Positions 38,887 to 48,748 of a DNA stretch of 64,000 bases are shown one piece after another (position 1 is the stretch's first letter; each line of letters begins with the position of its first letter). The stretch comes from Streptomyces sp. NBC_00775 (GTDB taxonomy: Bacteria; Actinomycetota; Actinomycetes; Streptomycetales; Streptomycetaceae). The notes beneath the pieces were generated by a model that saw only the letters and a program-made list of their open reading frames with translations, was not told where the DNA came from and searched no databases. The DNA is taken from positions 10,478,001 through 10,542,000 of the forward strand of contig NZ_CP108938.1 in NCBI RefSeq assembly GCF_036347135.1, written 5' to 3'. Both the position numbers and the translations under genes were made by a program.

Positions 38887-39136
38887 CGTTGACTTCCTAC
38901 CGGGGGAAGGGATGTGTCCCGGGACGGGACGGGGGCGCGTGAGCAGTCGCCTCAGGGTTCGGCGGCAGCCCGGATCAGCCGCGTCCGAAGATGATCGCGC
39001 GGTCGGGCAGCGGGAGAGTGCCGCCGGTCAAAGCCGTCATGCGGGGGCGGCGTGGCCCTGAGCGTCAGGGCGCGGAGAAGCGGCTGTCGGCCTGTGGTCG
39101 GCGCCCGACGGCAACCGGCCGAGGGGCAGGCCGAAC

Positions 39137-39862
39137 TCAGTGGGCGGTGGCCCGGACGGCCTCCTCGATCAGTTTGATGACGCGCTCGGGGTGGGCGAGC
39201 ATCACCAGGTGCGAGGAGTCGACTTCGACGGTGGTCATGCCGGCCCGCTGGTAGCCGTAGCGCTCCACATCAGGGTTGATGGTGTGGTCGGCTGCAGCGA
39301 CCAGACCCCAGGAGGGCTTGGTCTTCCACGCCGCCTTTGGTGCCTTCTCGGTGAAGGCCTGTGCGGCAAGCGGACGCTGGGAGACGGCGAGGACGGCCGC
39401 GAGGCGGGGGTCGACGTCGGCGGCGAAGATGGACGGGAACTTGTCGATCTGGACCGTCACATCGGTGCCGGCAGTGGTGGAGCCCTCGATCGGGAAGGGG
39501 GTGTAGACGAGCGCGGCGGCGAGGTCGGAGTCCGGGAAGCCACCCTGCAGCTCGCCCAGGCTCTCGCCCTCCTCCAGGGCGTACCCGGCCAGGTAGACCA
39601 GCGCCCTGACGTTGTCCTCCACACCGGCGACGGTGATGACGGCACCGCCGTAGGAGTGTCCGACCAGGATGACCGGTCCGGGTATCTCACGGACGATCGA
39701 GGCGATGTAGGCGGAGTCGCCGAGCAGGCTGCGGTTGGGCACCGCAGGCGCCACCACCTCCAGGCCGCGGGCGATCAGCTCGGGGATGACGCGGGCGAAG
39801 CTGGACGCGTCGGCGAAGGCGCCGTGGACCAGGACGACGGTCGGGCTGTCGGAACGGGACAA
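39137..39862 (-). CDS. Alpha/beta-fold hydrolase (HGAFADASSF subfamily)
   Basis: A 241-residue cytoplasmic hydrolase close in sequence to the one at 15772-16494. It has VLVHGAFADASSF, nucleophile elbow GHSYGG, acid in AAADHTINPD and catalytic His in DSSHLVMLAHP. Monocistronic, with 250 bp between it and the exported paralogue. Confidence 0.87.
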   Translation of the reverse strand: MSRSDSPTVVLVHGAFADASSFARVIPELIARGLEVVAPAVPNRSLLGDSAYIASIVREIPGPVILVGHSYGGAVITVAGVEDNVRALVYLAGYALEEGESLGELQGGFPDSDLAAALVYTPFPIEGSTTAGTDVTVQIDKFPSIFAADVDPRLAAVLAVSQRPLAAQAFTEKAPKAAWKTKPSWGLVAAADHTINPDVERYGYQRAGMTTVEVDSSHLVMLAHPERVIKLIEEAVRATAH

Positions 39863-40679
39863 GGTACAACTCCCTGTTGATGTCGTGGTGATCGGATGAT
39901 GTGCGGCCGGGGTCGGGTCCGCTGCCTGTGCTGGGAACGAGTGGCGCCACGAGGCATGGACGGTTGCCTTGGTCGAGGCGCATTGCCGGGTGGGAGTGGC
40001 GCAGGCGGTGTCCGAGTCGGGTGGTAGGCCGCAGGCTTGAGCAGCACGCTAGGGGCGGCCGGGGGAGGCGCCTTGTCTGTTGGTGCACCAGCTGTGTTCC
40101 GTCCGCGTCTTTGAGGGGTGCGGGGATGGACGTCCGCGAAGGCCTTGCGCAGCAGCGGGGCGGGACACGGGACACGTCCCTTCCTGTCACTTCCAGGCAA
40201 GAAGCGGTGCGTTCGAGGACAACAGGCGGCGAGATGGTCGCCCTCCGCGCTCGCCGAGAAGCTGAGCCGTTGCCCCAAAGAGCCGATCACGCGGGTGGCT
40301 TGGCGGCTCCGCTTTGCCCATCGCTGCCCGGATGCGAGCGCCCGCAGACACGGCATCCCGGTGACATTGCTGGGTGTGCCCGGCCGGTTCAACGGCCGCC
40401 CGATGCTGGTGTCACGCCCAATCCACGCCCAGCTCCGCGAGGGTGGCGCGCTACGGTTCGGTGAGCCTGTGGCTTTGGCGCGCCCCACCGTGATCTGGCT
40501 CTGCCCAAGATCGCTCTTCGGGACAGGCCGAATGAGACAGATGGCAAGATATGGGCCACCTGCCCCGCGCTGTGACGGGCAGGGTGGTGTGCACGTGGCA
40601 AGGGAGAACATCGTGTTGGCCGAACTCTTGAAGGATGTTCCCCGGATAACCTGCGCGGGCGTTGGAGCCGAGGCCCGGC
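39863..40679. other. 817-bp gap without recognisable genes
   Basis: Between a leftward hydrolase gene and the rightward LAL regulator. Several open frames exist on both strands, but none resembles a protein family or carries a good ribosome site. The last ~200 bp must contain the LAL promoter. No tRNA or repeat is evident. Confidence 0.4.
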
Positions 40680-43472
40680 ATGGTGAGTAGCCGCAGCACC
40701 CTGCGCCCGTACGAACCTGGTGGGTCCCTGCTGGGCCGGGAGGTGGAGATCGCCCGCCTCCTGGCGATCGTCGAGGGCCGCGGCCAACCGCGGATGCTGC
40801 TTCTGCTCGGCGAGGCCGGCACGGGCAAGTCGAGGCTGCTGGCGGTCGCCGTCGACCACGCGCGGGACGGTGGAACGCTCGTCCTGGCCTCCCAGGGCGT
40901 CGAGACCGAGTCGCAGCAGTCCTTCGCGTCCCTGCACCAGTTGCTCCTGCCCGTGCTGCCCGACGTCGCCACCCTGGCCGACCACCAGCGCAATGCGCTC
41001 GAAACGGCGTTCGGTATCGCTCCCGCCGAGAGTCCGCCCGACCCCATGCTGCTGCGTGTGGCCGTTCTGACCCTGCTGAGCGAGGTCTCGGACAGGCAGC
41101 GCGTCCTGCTGGCCCTCGACGACGTCCAGGACTTCGACCGGGACTCCCTCGACGTGCTCGGTTTCGTGATGCGCCGTATCACGGCACAGGACGTGCCCGT
41201 GCTGCTGACCGCACGCGGGCAGACGGCCCCCGCGGGGATTACGGCAGACCTGCCTACCGTGCTGTTGGGGCCGCTGACCGAACAGGCCGCGGCCGAACTC
41301 CTGGACGCCCAGCCGCAGGCACCCACCGGCCGGACGCGGATCGAACTGCTGCGGCAGGCCGGAGGAAACCCGCTGGCCATCATCGAACTGTGCCGTGCGC
41401 CCGGAGCAGACGGCACGGGCGTGCTGCCGGGCAGCGCACTGCCGCAGACGGAGCGCATCCAGGAGCTGTACGCCGCCCGGCTGCGCGGCCTGCCCATGAC
41501 GACCCAGCGGCTGATCCTGTACGCCGCGGCGTCGCAAGGCGAAGACCTCGCCACGATCATGGCCGCCGCGGGCATGGGGCCCGATCTCTCGGCGTGGGCC
41601 TCGGCCGAGGAGGCAGGCCTCGTGGCCATCATGGACGGGCGGGTGCTCTTCCGGCACCCGCTGGCACGCACGGGTTCCTACCACACGGCACCGGCCTACC
41701 TCCGACAACAGGCGCACCGGGATCTGGCGGCCGCACTCACGGCCGAACCGGCCCGCCGCGCCTGGCACCTGGCCGCCGCATGCATCGGCCACGACGAGTC
41801 CGTGGCCGCGGCGCTGGAGGACACCGCCGAACTCGCCGAGCGGCGCGGCGGCTTCTACGCGGCGGCCCAGGCGCTGCAGCGGTCCGCCGAGTGCAGCCCC
41901 GCGACCGCCGACCGGGCGCGCCGGTACGTGAAGGCGCTGCACGCCGCCACCAACGCCGCCGACCCCTCGTGGGTCAGCGAGCTGTACGACAAGGCCACCG
42001 CACTGACCGAGGACCGTGACTTGCTGGGCATGGCGGCCTGTGGTGCGGGCATGGCCCTGTCGCTGTTCGGTTACCAGCGCCAGGCGTCCCGGGTGCTGAT
42101 GAGCGCGCTGGAGCCGGATCCCCCCAAGTCCGGCATGACCGTGTTCGCCGTGGCAAGCGTGCTCGCGGCCGTCGCGTACCAGTCGGGCCTGCCCGAGGTC
42201 GGGCGCCCGGTCGCCGGCCTGGTGGACGAGGCCGGGGCCAGGAACCGCGACACGCCCTACTCCGAACTGGCGACGAGTGACAGCTGGGCCGCCGTGCGGG
42301 CCGTGACCTTGGCCGCGGCCGACCCGGCAGAGGCCACCGAGATGTTGCGGGGTATCCGTCGGCGGGCGGGCGCGCCGGCGCCGGCGACCAGCGTCGCGGA
42401 GATGACCCGGGCCCTCGGGATCGGCGGGGTGGCCTGGTACGCCGACGAGTCCGACCTGTGCGTGGAGACCTTCCGTCGGGTGTACGCCCTGCTCAGCGCG
42501 TACGGTGCCATGGGCCCCGCCGTGCCCACGCTCACAGCGATGGCGGGGGCGCTCATCGACACGGGCCGGTGGGCGGAGGCCGACGAACACCTGGAGAGGA
42601 CCGCGGCGCTGGCGGCGGTGCACAAGCTGACGTTTGTGCAGATTGACGTCGAGGCACTGCGGGCAACCCTGCGGGCCCTGCGCGGCGACACCGTCGGCAT
42701 GACGGCGGACCCGGCTTGGACGGCAGTCGCACTGGAGGAGAACCGTGCCACCCACGCACGCATCCTGCGGGCCGCCGGTACCGCTGCCACGGCGGCCGGC
42801 GACTTCGACAGCGCGTTCCGGCAGTACCGGTCGCTGTTCGATGACGACGGCACGCCTTTGCACTACTTCCTGTCACCCAGGTCGATCGCGGACCTCGCCG
42901 CGGCCGCCCAGCGGACGGGCCGGCAGGACGAGGCGGCACACGTCCTCGCGGCAGTGCGCGCCGCGGCGGGGCCGCGGCCGACCAACCGGATGACGCTGCT
43001 CATGCACCACGCCGCCGCGCTGACCGGTGATCCGAAAGACGTCGAACACCACTTCCGACTCGCCACGGTGAACCCGGTGGGAGATCAGTGGCCGTTGGCC
43101 CGGGCGCAGGCGAGGCTCCACTACGCGCAGTGGCTGCGCAGACGGCGGCGCTCCCTGGAGGCCCGCCCGCTCCTGGCCACCGCGCTCGAGTCGTTCACCC
43201 GGCTCGGAGCGTCAGCCCTGGCCGAGGAAGCCCGCGCCGAGCTACGGGCGAGCGGCGTGGCCACCGCTCCCGCCCAGGCCGACCCACTGGCGGAACTGAC
43301 CGCCCAGCAGCGCCAGATCGTACGGCTCGCGGCACGAGGCCTGCGCAACCGGGAGATCGCGGAGCAACTGATGCTCTCCCCGCGCACCGTCAGTTCGCAC
43401 CTCTATAACGTGTATCCGAAACTCGGTGTCAGCAGCCGCAACCAGCTCCGCGATCTGTTCGACGATCTGTGA
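40680..43472 (+). CDS. LAL-type ATPase/LuxR transcriptional regulator
   Basis: A ~930-residue regulator. Walker A GEAGTGKS (~40), Walker B VLLALDDVQDFD, a long helical repeat region, and a C-terminal LuxR helix-turn-helix: LTAQQRQIVRLAARGLRNRE then LSPRTVSSHLYNVYPKLGVS. The ATG at 40680 (MVSSRS) is used; a TTG at 40662 would add six residues. It is followed on the same strand by two HSL-type esterase genes, likely targets. Distinct from the LAL at 31461. Confidence 0.9.
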   Translation: MVSSRSTLRPYEPGGSLLGREVEIARLLAIVEGRGQPRMLLLLGEAGTGKSRLLAVAVDHARDGGTLVLASQGVETESQQSFASLHQLLLPVLPDVATLADHQRNALETAFGIAPAESPPDPMLLRVAVLTLLSEVSDRQRVLLALDDVQDFDRDSLDVLGFVMRRITAQDVPVLLTARGQTAPAGITADLPTVLLGPLTEQAAAELLDAQPQAPTGRTRIELLRQAGGNPLAIIELCRAPGADGTGVLPGSALPQTERIQELYAARLRGLPMTTQRLILYAAASQGEDLATIMAAAGMGPDLSAWASAEEAGLVAIMDGRVLFRHPLARTGSYHTAPAYLRQQAHRDLAAALTAEPARRAWHLAAACIGHDESVAAALEDTAELAERRGGFYAAAQALQRSAECSPATADRARRYVKALHAATNAADPSWVSELYDKATALTEDRDLLGMAACGAGMALSLFGYQRQASRVLMSALEPDPPKSGMTVFAVASVLAAVAYQSGLPEVGRPVAGLVDEAGARNRDTPYSELATSDSWAAVRAVTLAAADPAEATEMLRGIRRRAGAPAPATSVAEMTRALGIGGVAWYADESDLCVETFRRVYALLSAYGAMGPAVPTLTAMAGALIDTGRWAEADEHLERTAALAAVHKLTFVQIDVEALRATLRALRGDTVGMTADPAWTAVALEENRATHARILRAAGTAATAAGDFDSAFRQYRSLFDDDGTPLHYFLSPRSIADLAAAAQRTGRQDEAAHVLAAVRAAAGPRPTNRMTLLMHHAAALTGDPKDVEHHFRLATVNPVGDQWPLARAQARLHYAQWLRRRRRSLEARPLLATALESFTRLGASALAEEARAELRASGVATAPAQADPLAELTAQQRQIVRLAARGLRNREIAEQLMLSPRTVSSHLYNVYPKLGVSSRNQLRDLFDDL

Positions 43473-43593
43473 TCCCACCGCGAGCCGCACCGCTGGCCGC
43501 TCCCGCAGTGTCACCGGGGCCCCTCGGGGTAGGGCGATGTCGGAGACCATCCAGCGGACGATCGATCGTGACGATGGAAGGAAAGGTGAACCG

Positions 43594-44589
43594 TTGAAAT
43601 TCGAGCCCGTAAGGGGCCGAGGCGGGCCGGAACGCCCCGCCGTCGTCCTGGATCCCCTCGTGCAACGGCTCGTCGACGCCTCTTCCACACCGCCCTACCT
43701 GCACCAGCTCGGTCCGGCCGACGGACGGCAGGCGCTGCTGGAGATCCAAGGCCACACGTTCGACGACTTCGGCCTGGACGCCGAGTTCCGGGTGGCACCG
43801 GTGGGCCCGCGTGGGCTGGTCGGCTTCTGGTTGTTCCGGCCGACACGGCCGACGGGCCCCGTTCCCGTGGTCGTGTATCTGCACGGCGGCCGCTGGATGC
43901 TGGGCGACGCCCGGACCCACGCGCGAATGATCGGCGAGCTGGCGACCACGAGCGCTGCCGCCTTCGTGGTGCCCGAATACACCCGCACCCCGGAGGCCCG
44001 CTACCCGGTCGCGCTGGAGGAGTCTTACGCGGTCTTGACCTCGGTGGCGGAGCAGGCCGACGCCCTGGGCCTGGACGGCCGCAGGCTGGCGCTGGCCGGC
44101 GACTGCGCTGGCGCGACCATGGCCGCGGCGCTCACCATGATGGCCAAGCAGCGTGGCGGCCCCGATATCCGCGCACAGCTGCTCTACTACCCGATGACCG
44201 AGCCGGACTCCGCCACCCCGTCGCGGGACCAGTTCGATTCCGGCTACCTCCTGACGAGTGAGGCTCTGGACTCGTACTGGCACGAGTACACCGACGACGC
44301 GGGCGAACTCGCGGAGCCCACGGCCTCGCCGATGCGGGCGACCACGGCCGACCTCGCGGGACTGCCGCCCGCCTTGATCGTGACGGCGGAGGCGGACGTC
44401 GTACGGGACGAGGGTGAGCAGTACGCCCGCCTGCTGCGGCAGGCCGGCGTCCCGGTGATCGCCGCCCGTTACCTGGGGACAGTGCACGACTTCGTGTCCC
44501 TGATTCCTCTGCAGGACAGCCCGCCGACGCTGGCGGCGATCAAGCAGGGCGGCCACTTCCTCAGGGAGGCTCTCGCCGACCGGCGCTGA
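43594..44589 (+). CDS. HSL-family alpha/beta hydrolase with Cys in place of the nucleophile Ser
   Basis: About 331 residues, related to the esterases at 16539 and 44755. The acid (EADVVRDEG) and His (TVHDFVSL) are kept, but the nucleophile motif reads G-D-C-A-G-A where relatives have G-D-S-V-G-G, and the oxyanion block is HGGRW, not HGGGW. The serine is thus replaced by cysteine (TGC near 44104). TTG at 43594 is preceded by GGAAGGAAAGG; an ATG at 43537 is a possible longer start. It follows the LAL gene by about 120 bases. Confidence 0.83.
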   Translation: MKFEPVRGRGGPERPAVVLDPLVQRLVDASSTPPYLHQLGPADGRQALLEIQGHTFDDFGLDAEFRVAPVGPRGLVGFWLFRPTRPTGPVPVVVYLHGGRWMLGDARTHARMIGELATTSAAAFVVPEYTRTPEARYPVALEESYAVLTSVAEQADALGLDGRRLALAGDCAGATMAAALTMMAKQRGGPDIRAQLLYYPMTEPDSATPSRDQFDSGYLLTSEALDSYWHEYTDDAGELAEPTASPMRATTADLAGLPPALIVTAEADVVRDEGEQYARLLRQAGVPVIAARYLGTVHDFVSLIPLQDSPPTLAAIKQGGHFLREALADRR

Positions 44590-44754
44590 CGACCGGCTCA
44601 ACAGGAACGGCGCGGATGACGGGTGAGGCGACCTGTCGCTGCTGCCGTCGGAGATGGACCGTCAACTTACTGATGCGTGCGGGCCAGGCTGCTTGCGAGG
44701 GTGAAGGGCGTAAGGCCGCCTCTGGCGGCACGTCCCGCACAGCAAGAGGACAGC

Positions 44755-45723
44755 ATGTCCACCGTCCCACCCATGCTCGAGGCGGCCGCGCAAGACTTCG
44801 CCGACGCGACCGCACACCCTCCCTTCCTGTACGACCTGGGCCCGGTCGAGGGGCGAAAGGCCGTGGACAGAGCCCAGGAGGGCGACGTCCCGGTCCCGGA
44901 CGCAGACGTGGAGGACCTGTCCATCTCGGGCGGCCCGTCGGGCGAGGTCTCGATACGCGTCTTCCGCCCGGCCGGTGCCCAGGGCCCGCTGCCCGTGGTC
45001 CTGTACCTCCACGGCGCCGGCTGGGTCTTCGGCAACGCCCACACCCATGACCGGCTAGTGCGCGAACTCACCGTACGCGCGCACGCCGCGACGGTCTTCG
45101 TCAATTACAGCCTCTCGCCCGAAGCGAAGTACCCCACGGCTATCGAGGAGACCTACGCCGCACTGCTGTGGATCTCGAAGGAAGGAGCCGCCCACGGGCT
45201 CGACCCGGACCGCGTCGCGGTGGCTGGCGACTCGGTCGGCGGCAACATGGCCGCGGCCACCACTCTCCTGGCCAAGCAGCGCAAGGGGCCCAAACTCGCG
45301 GCGCAGCTACTGCTCTACCCCGTCACCGATGCGCGTTTCGACACCGATTCCTACCAGCAGTTCGCGAGCGGTTACTTCCTCAGCCGCGACGGGATGAAGT
45401 GGTTCTGGGACCAGTACACGACCGATCCGGCCGAGCGCGCGCAGGTCACAGCCTCCCCACTGCGGGCGAGCCTGGACGAACTGCGCGGGCTGCCACAGGC
45501 GTTGGTCATCGTGGCCGAGGCGGACGTCCTGCGCGACGAGGGCGAGGCGTATGCCGCCAAGCTGCGCGCCGCGGGCGTGCTGACCACGGCCGTGCGCTAC
45601 CAGGGCGTCATCCATGACTTCGTCATGCTCAACGCGATGAGGGACACCTGCGCCGCCAGGGCCGCGACCCAGCAGGGCGGCGCATTCCTCCACGACGCGC
45701 TGCACTCCTGCTGTCGGGCCTGA
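44755..45723 (+). CDS. HSL-family alpha/beta hydrolase (acetyl esterase/lipase-like)
   Basis: A 322-residue esterase with intact HGAGWVFG, GDSVGG, EADVLRDEG and VIHDFVML. It resembles the protein at 16539-17510 so closely throughout (for instance the shared DGMxWFWDQYTTD segment) that a recent duplication is likely. Start at the ATG 44755 with AAGAGGACAGC before it. It is 165 bases downstream of the Cys variant and upstream of an AraC regulator. Confidence 0.88.
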   Translation: MSTVPPMLEAAAQDFADATAHPPFLYDLGPVEGRKAVDRAQEGDVPVPDADVEDLSISGGPSGEVSIRVFRPAGAQGPLPVVLYLHGAGWVFGNAHTHDRLVRELTVRAHAATVFVNYSLSPEAKYPTAIEETYAALLWISKEGAAHGLDPDRVAVAGDSVGGNMAAATTLLAKQRKGPKLAAQLLLYPVTDARFDTDSYQQFASGYFLSRDGMKWFWDQYTTDPAERAQVTASPLRASLDELRGLPQALVIVAEADVLRDEGEAYAAKLRAAGVLTTAVRYQGVIHDFVMLNAMRDTCAARAATQQGGAFLHDALHSCCRA

Positions 45724-45810
45724 CACCCGGTACGGAGAACACCTCGGCGATGGCGCCGGAGCGGCGCAGCCCCATCACGCACAACGAACTACGACCCGGT
45801 GGGAGTTCTC

Positions 45811-46671
45811 ATGGCGGAGTTGACGATGACACACATGCCGAAAACCCCTTTCAAGCAACGATTCGCCCGCTCTTTGCACACTGATTCCGGGATCATCCAC
45901 GTACTCTCGCAGCTTCCGGAGAAGGGAGACTCCGAATTCCTTTACCTGAGAATGCACGTAAGCGGAGCGGCCACGATCTCCCACAAAGGGACGCAGGTCT
46001 CACTGGAGCCCGGTGACCTGGTTTTCTGCGACCACGATCGGCCCCACGTCGTGCAGTCCGACGGCGATTGCCAGGTGACGGTCTTCCGCGTGTCCAAGCG
46101 CCATCTCGGTGTATCGGAGTCGGACCTCCGTCATGTCGTCGGCGTTCCGGTGCGGGGTGGCGAAGGTGTGGGTGCGCTGGTCTCCGTCTTTCTGTCCTCG
46201 CTCGCCGTCGAGGAGGAGCTTCACGGGTCGAGGATCGGCGATCGCCTCGCCCGCAGTGCGGTGGACATGCTCGCCGTGCTCGTCATGGAACTCTGCACGG
46301 AGGGGACGGGGACCAGACGGGAGACAGCCGACGCGGCAGACGTAAGCGCCGAGACGCTGGCACGGATCCGGGCTTTCATCGACGAGCACCTGATGGATCC
46401 GGACCTGTCACCCCAGTCGGTCGCGGACGCGCACCACATCTCCGTCCGGTACCTGCACAAGCTCTTCGAGAACGAGGGCACCACGGTGAGCCAGTGGGTG
46501 CGGCAGCGCAGGCTCGAATTCTGCCGGCACGATCTGGGCCGTCTGTCACACAGAAAGCTGACCGTGGCCGCCGTGGCACGGCGCTGGGGTTTCCGCAGCG
46601 CGTCGCATTTCAGCCGGGTGTTCCGCGACGCCTACGGCATGTCCCCCAGGGAATGGCAGGCATGCGCGTAG
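45811..46671 (+). CDS. AraC-family transcriptional regulator
   Basis: About 286 residues. An N-terminal cupin-like sensing domain (VSLEPGDLVFCDHDRPHVVQ) is followed by the AraC DNA-binding domain: SVADAHHISVRYLHKLFENE and LTVAAVARRWGFRSASHFSR with VFRDAYGMSPREWQ. ATG at 45811 has GGTGGGAG six bases upstream; a GTG at 45799 is less likely. It is next to the esterase at 44755 on the same strand and related to the regulator at 26104. Confidence 0.88.
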   Translation: MAELTMTHMPKTPFKQRFARSLHTDSGIIHVLSQLPEKGDSEFLYLRMHVSGAATISHKGTQVSLEPGDLVFCDHDRPHVVQSDGDCQVTVFRVSKRHLGVSESDLRHVVGVPVRGGEGVGALVSVFLSSLAVEEELHGSRIGDRLARSAVDMLAVLVMELCTEGTGTRRETADAADVSAETLARIRAFIDEHLMDPDLSPQSVADAHHISVRYLHKLFENEGTTVSQWVRQRRLEFCRHDLGRLSHRKLTVAAVARRWGFRSASHFSRVFRDAYGMSPREWQACA

Positions 46672-47212
46672 CCGGAGCCGGGCTCGCCGAGTACCACTGG
46701 TTCCTGGCGAAGGCGGTCATGTGCGGCATGGCTGCGGCTCCCGTCGTTGGGTGATGGCGACATCGTCCGGAAGGGCGTCACGGGGACGCAATACGGCTTC
46801 CGCCTCACGGAAGGTTCGATTCAAAAGGCCTGATCAGAGGGTTGATCTGGATACGCCTCGGTGTTCGACCCGACTGGAACGTGCAGCCGTGCTTTCTGTT
46901 CTTGGCCTACGACTCGTATCGCTGCAGCTTCGATGAATTGCGAAGAGTGCCCGCCCGGGTTCACTCCGCGCCGTCGTCGTCCTCGTCCAACTCCGGCGCG
47001 TCCGGGTCGCGTTGGTTCGTCGCGACGCTGTCATAGCCGGACGGTTGGCGACGCCGTCGAACCTCGACGGAGAAGACGCCAACCGCCCCGACCTCGGAGC
47101 CCGGAGCTTCGGACGGGTTCCAACCCAGGGTCTGCTTGATCACGCGGGACGCGTCTTTCAGGTCGAACTTCGGCAGGAACGTCTGCCGGCGCAGGTCAAC
47201 GCCCTTGCCGGT
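46672..47212. other. Gene-poor stretch with a short unrecognised reading-frame tail
   Basis: 541 bp between the AraC gene and the exporter. On the minus strand (about 47212-46961) a frame reads ...RRQTFLPKFDLKDASRVIKQ, TLGWNPSEAPGSEV and ends with a very acidic tail (APELDEDDDGAE). It has a stop close upstream and no start with a ribosome site, so it looks like the end of a lost gene. I do not recognise it. The rest shows nothing. Confidence 0.4.
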
Positions 47213-48748
47213 TCAGTAGAGCTTGCCTGGAGGTGACGTCCCTCGGGGTTCACTCTCCAGCTGTGGTGCGCGAGCAGGCCCGGCAGGGTGCGTGGGCCCT
47301 GCACGGCGGGGCAGCCAGGCGGCGGCGATGAGCGTGGCGGACAGGGCGGCCGCCGCGGCGGCCCAGGAGGCGGTGTGCAGGCCGTTCATGAACGTCACCG
47401 AGGACGCCTCCGGGGGCGCGGCGGAGGAACCTGGTGTGGACTGCGACAACGGTCCCTGTGGGGTGCCGGGTTCTGGGCGGTGTGTGTGGTGTGCGGCGAG
47501 GAGGGAGCCGAGGATGGCGATTCCGAGGGCTCCGCCGACCTCGCGGACCAGGTCGTTGATGGCGGCCCCGGTGCCGGCCTGCTCGCCGGGCACCGCGCCC
47601 AGGACTGCCTCGGTGGCGGGTGCAGCCGCGAGCCCTGCGCCGAAGCCGGCGACCAGCTGGTAGCCGAGAGCGGGACCGTATCCGGAAGCGGGCGGGGCCA
47701 GGGCCAGGAATCCGAACCCGGACGCGACCAGCACCATCCCCGTGGTGACAGGGAGTCTGTCGCCCCAGCGCGGTGCGATCAGCAGCGACGCGCCTGCCCC
47801 CGCGCCCAGGGCCGCGGCCAGCGGCAGCAGGCGCAGGCCGGTCTGGGCGGGGGTGAGGTAGAGCTGGGTCTGGAGGTAGAGGGTGAGCAGGAACAGGGAG
47901 CCGAAGAGGGCGAAGAACATCCAGGCCAGCGCGGCCGCGGCGGCGGTGAACCGGCGGTCGGCAAGGAGCCTTGGCGGCAGGAGCGGTGCGGGATGGCGCC
48001 TCTCCCACCGCAGGAGGAAGGCGAACACCAGGGCTGCGAGGGTGAATCCGGCTCCGATGGCAGGATCGGTCCAGCCACGGACGGGGCTTTCGATGATCGA
48101 CCAGACCAGGGTCCCCAGCCCGCAGGTGACCGCCCCCATTCCGGCCCGGTCCGGGGGCCCGGGGCGGGGGTGCCGGGACTCGGGCACCCACCGCCCGGTC
48201 GCCGCCAGGGCCACGACGACCACGGGCACGTTGATCCAGAATCCGGCCCGCCAGCCGTAGTGCTCCACCAGCAGGCCGCCGATGACCGGCCCGGCCAGCG
48301 CCCCGAGTCCGGCCACGAACGTCCACACCGCGATGGCCTTCCGGCGCGCGGCAGGATCGGGGAACACCACGGTGATCAACGAGAGGGTGGAGGGCATCAG
48401 CAGTGCCGCACCGCAGCCCATCGCCAGCCGCGCCGCGACGACCTGGCCGGTGCCGGTGGCCAGCCCGCCGCCCGCCGAGGCCGTTCCGCACAGGGCCAGG
48501 CCGAGAGTGAAGGCGCGGCGCCGGCCGTGCGTATCGCTCCACGCTCCGGCTGCCAGGACGCAGCAGGCCAGCGCGAGGGTGTAGGCGTCGGCCATCCACA
48601 GCAGGCCCTGCGGGCTCGGATCCAGTTCGGACTGGATGCTGGGCAGTGCCACGTTCATGACGGTGACGTCGAGGCCGATCAGGAACAGTCCGGTGCATAG
48701 CACTGCCAGGGCCTTGTGCGGGTGCGTGGTATGCGGGGGTGCTGTCAT
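47213..48748 (-). CDS. MFS efflux transporter (DHA2/EmrB type) of the terpenoid locus
   Basis: A 511-residue exporter with about 14 hydrophobic segments. Seen: LDVTVMNVALPSIQSEL in the first segment (motif D1), motif A-like SDTHGRRRAFTLG, and motif C-like GLGALAGPVIGGLLVEHYG. ATG at 48748 overlaps the terpene synthase stop (ATGA), so the exporter is translated directly after the synthase. That points to export of, or self-protection from, the terpenoid product. A frame seven codons longer exists but ignores the coupling. Confidence 0.9.
   Translation of the reverse strand: MTAPPHTTHPHKALAVLCTGLFLIGLDVTVMNVALPSIQSELDPSPQGLLWMADAYTLALACCVLAAGAWSDTHGRRRAFTLGLALCGTASAGGGLATGTGQVVAARLAMGCGAALLMPSTLSLITVVFPDPAARRKAIAVWTFVAGLGALAGPVIGGLLVEHYGWRAGFWINVPVVVVALAATGRWVPESRHPRPGPPDRAGMGAVTCGLGTLVWSIIESPVRGWTDPAIGAGFTLAALVFAFLLRWERRHPAPLLPPRLLADRRFTAAAAALAWMFFALFGSLFLLTLYLQTQLYLTPAQTGLRLLPLAAALGAGAGASLLIAPRWGDRLPVTTGMVLVASGFGFLALAPPASGYGPALGYQLVAGFGAGLAAAPATEAVLGAVPGEQAGTGAAINDLVREVGGALGIAILGSLLAAHHTHRPEPGTPQGPLSQSTPGSSAAPPEASSVTFMNGLHTASWAAAAAALSATLIAAAWLPRRAGPTHPAGPARAPQLESEPRGTSPPGKLY

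Noticed and set aside
40389..42863. An 824-residue minus-strand open frame
   Set aside because: Antisense of the LAL regulator at 40680, which has clear Walker and helix-turn-helix motifs.
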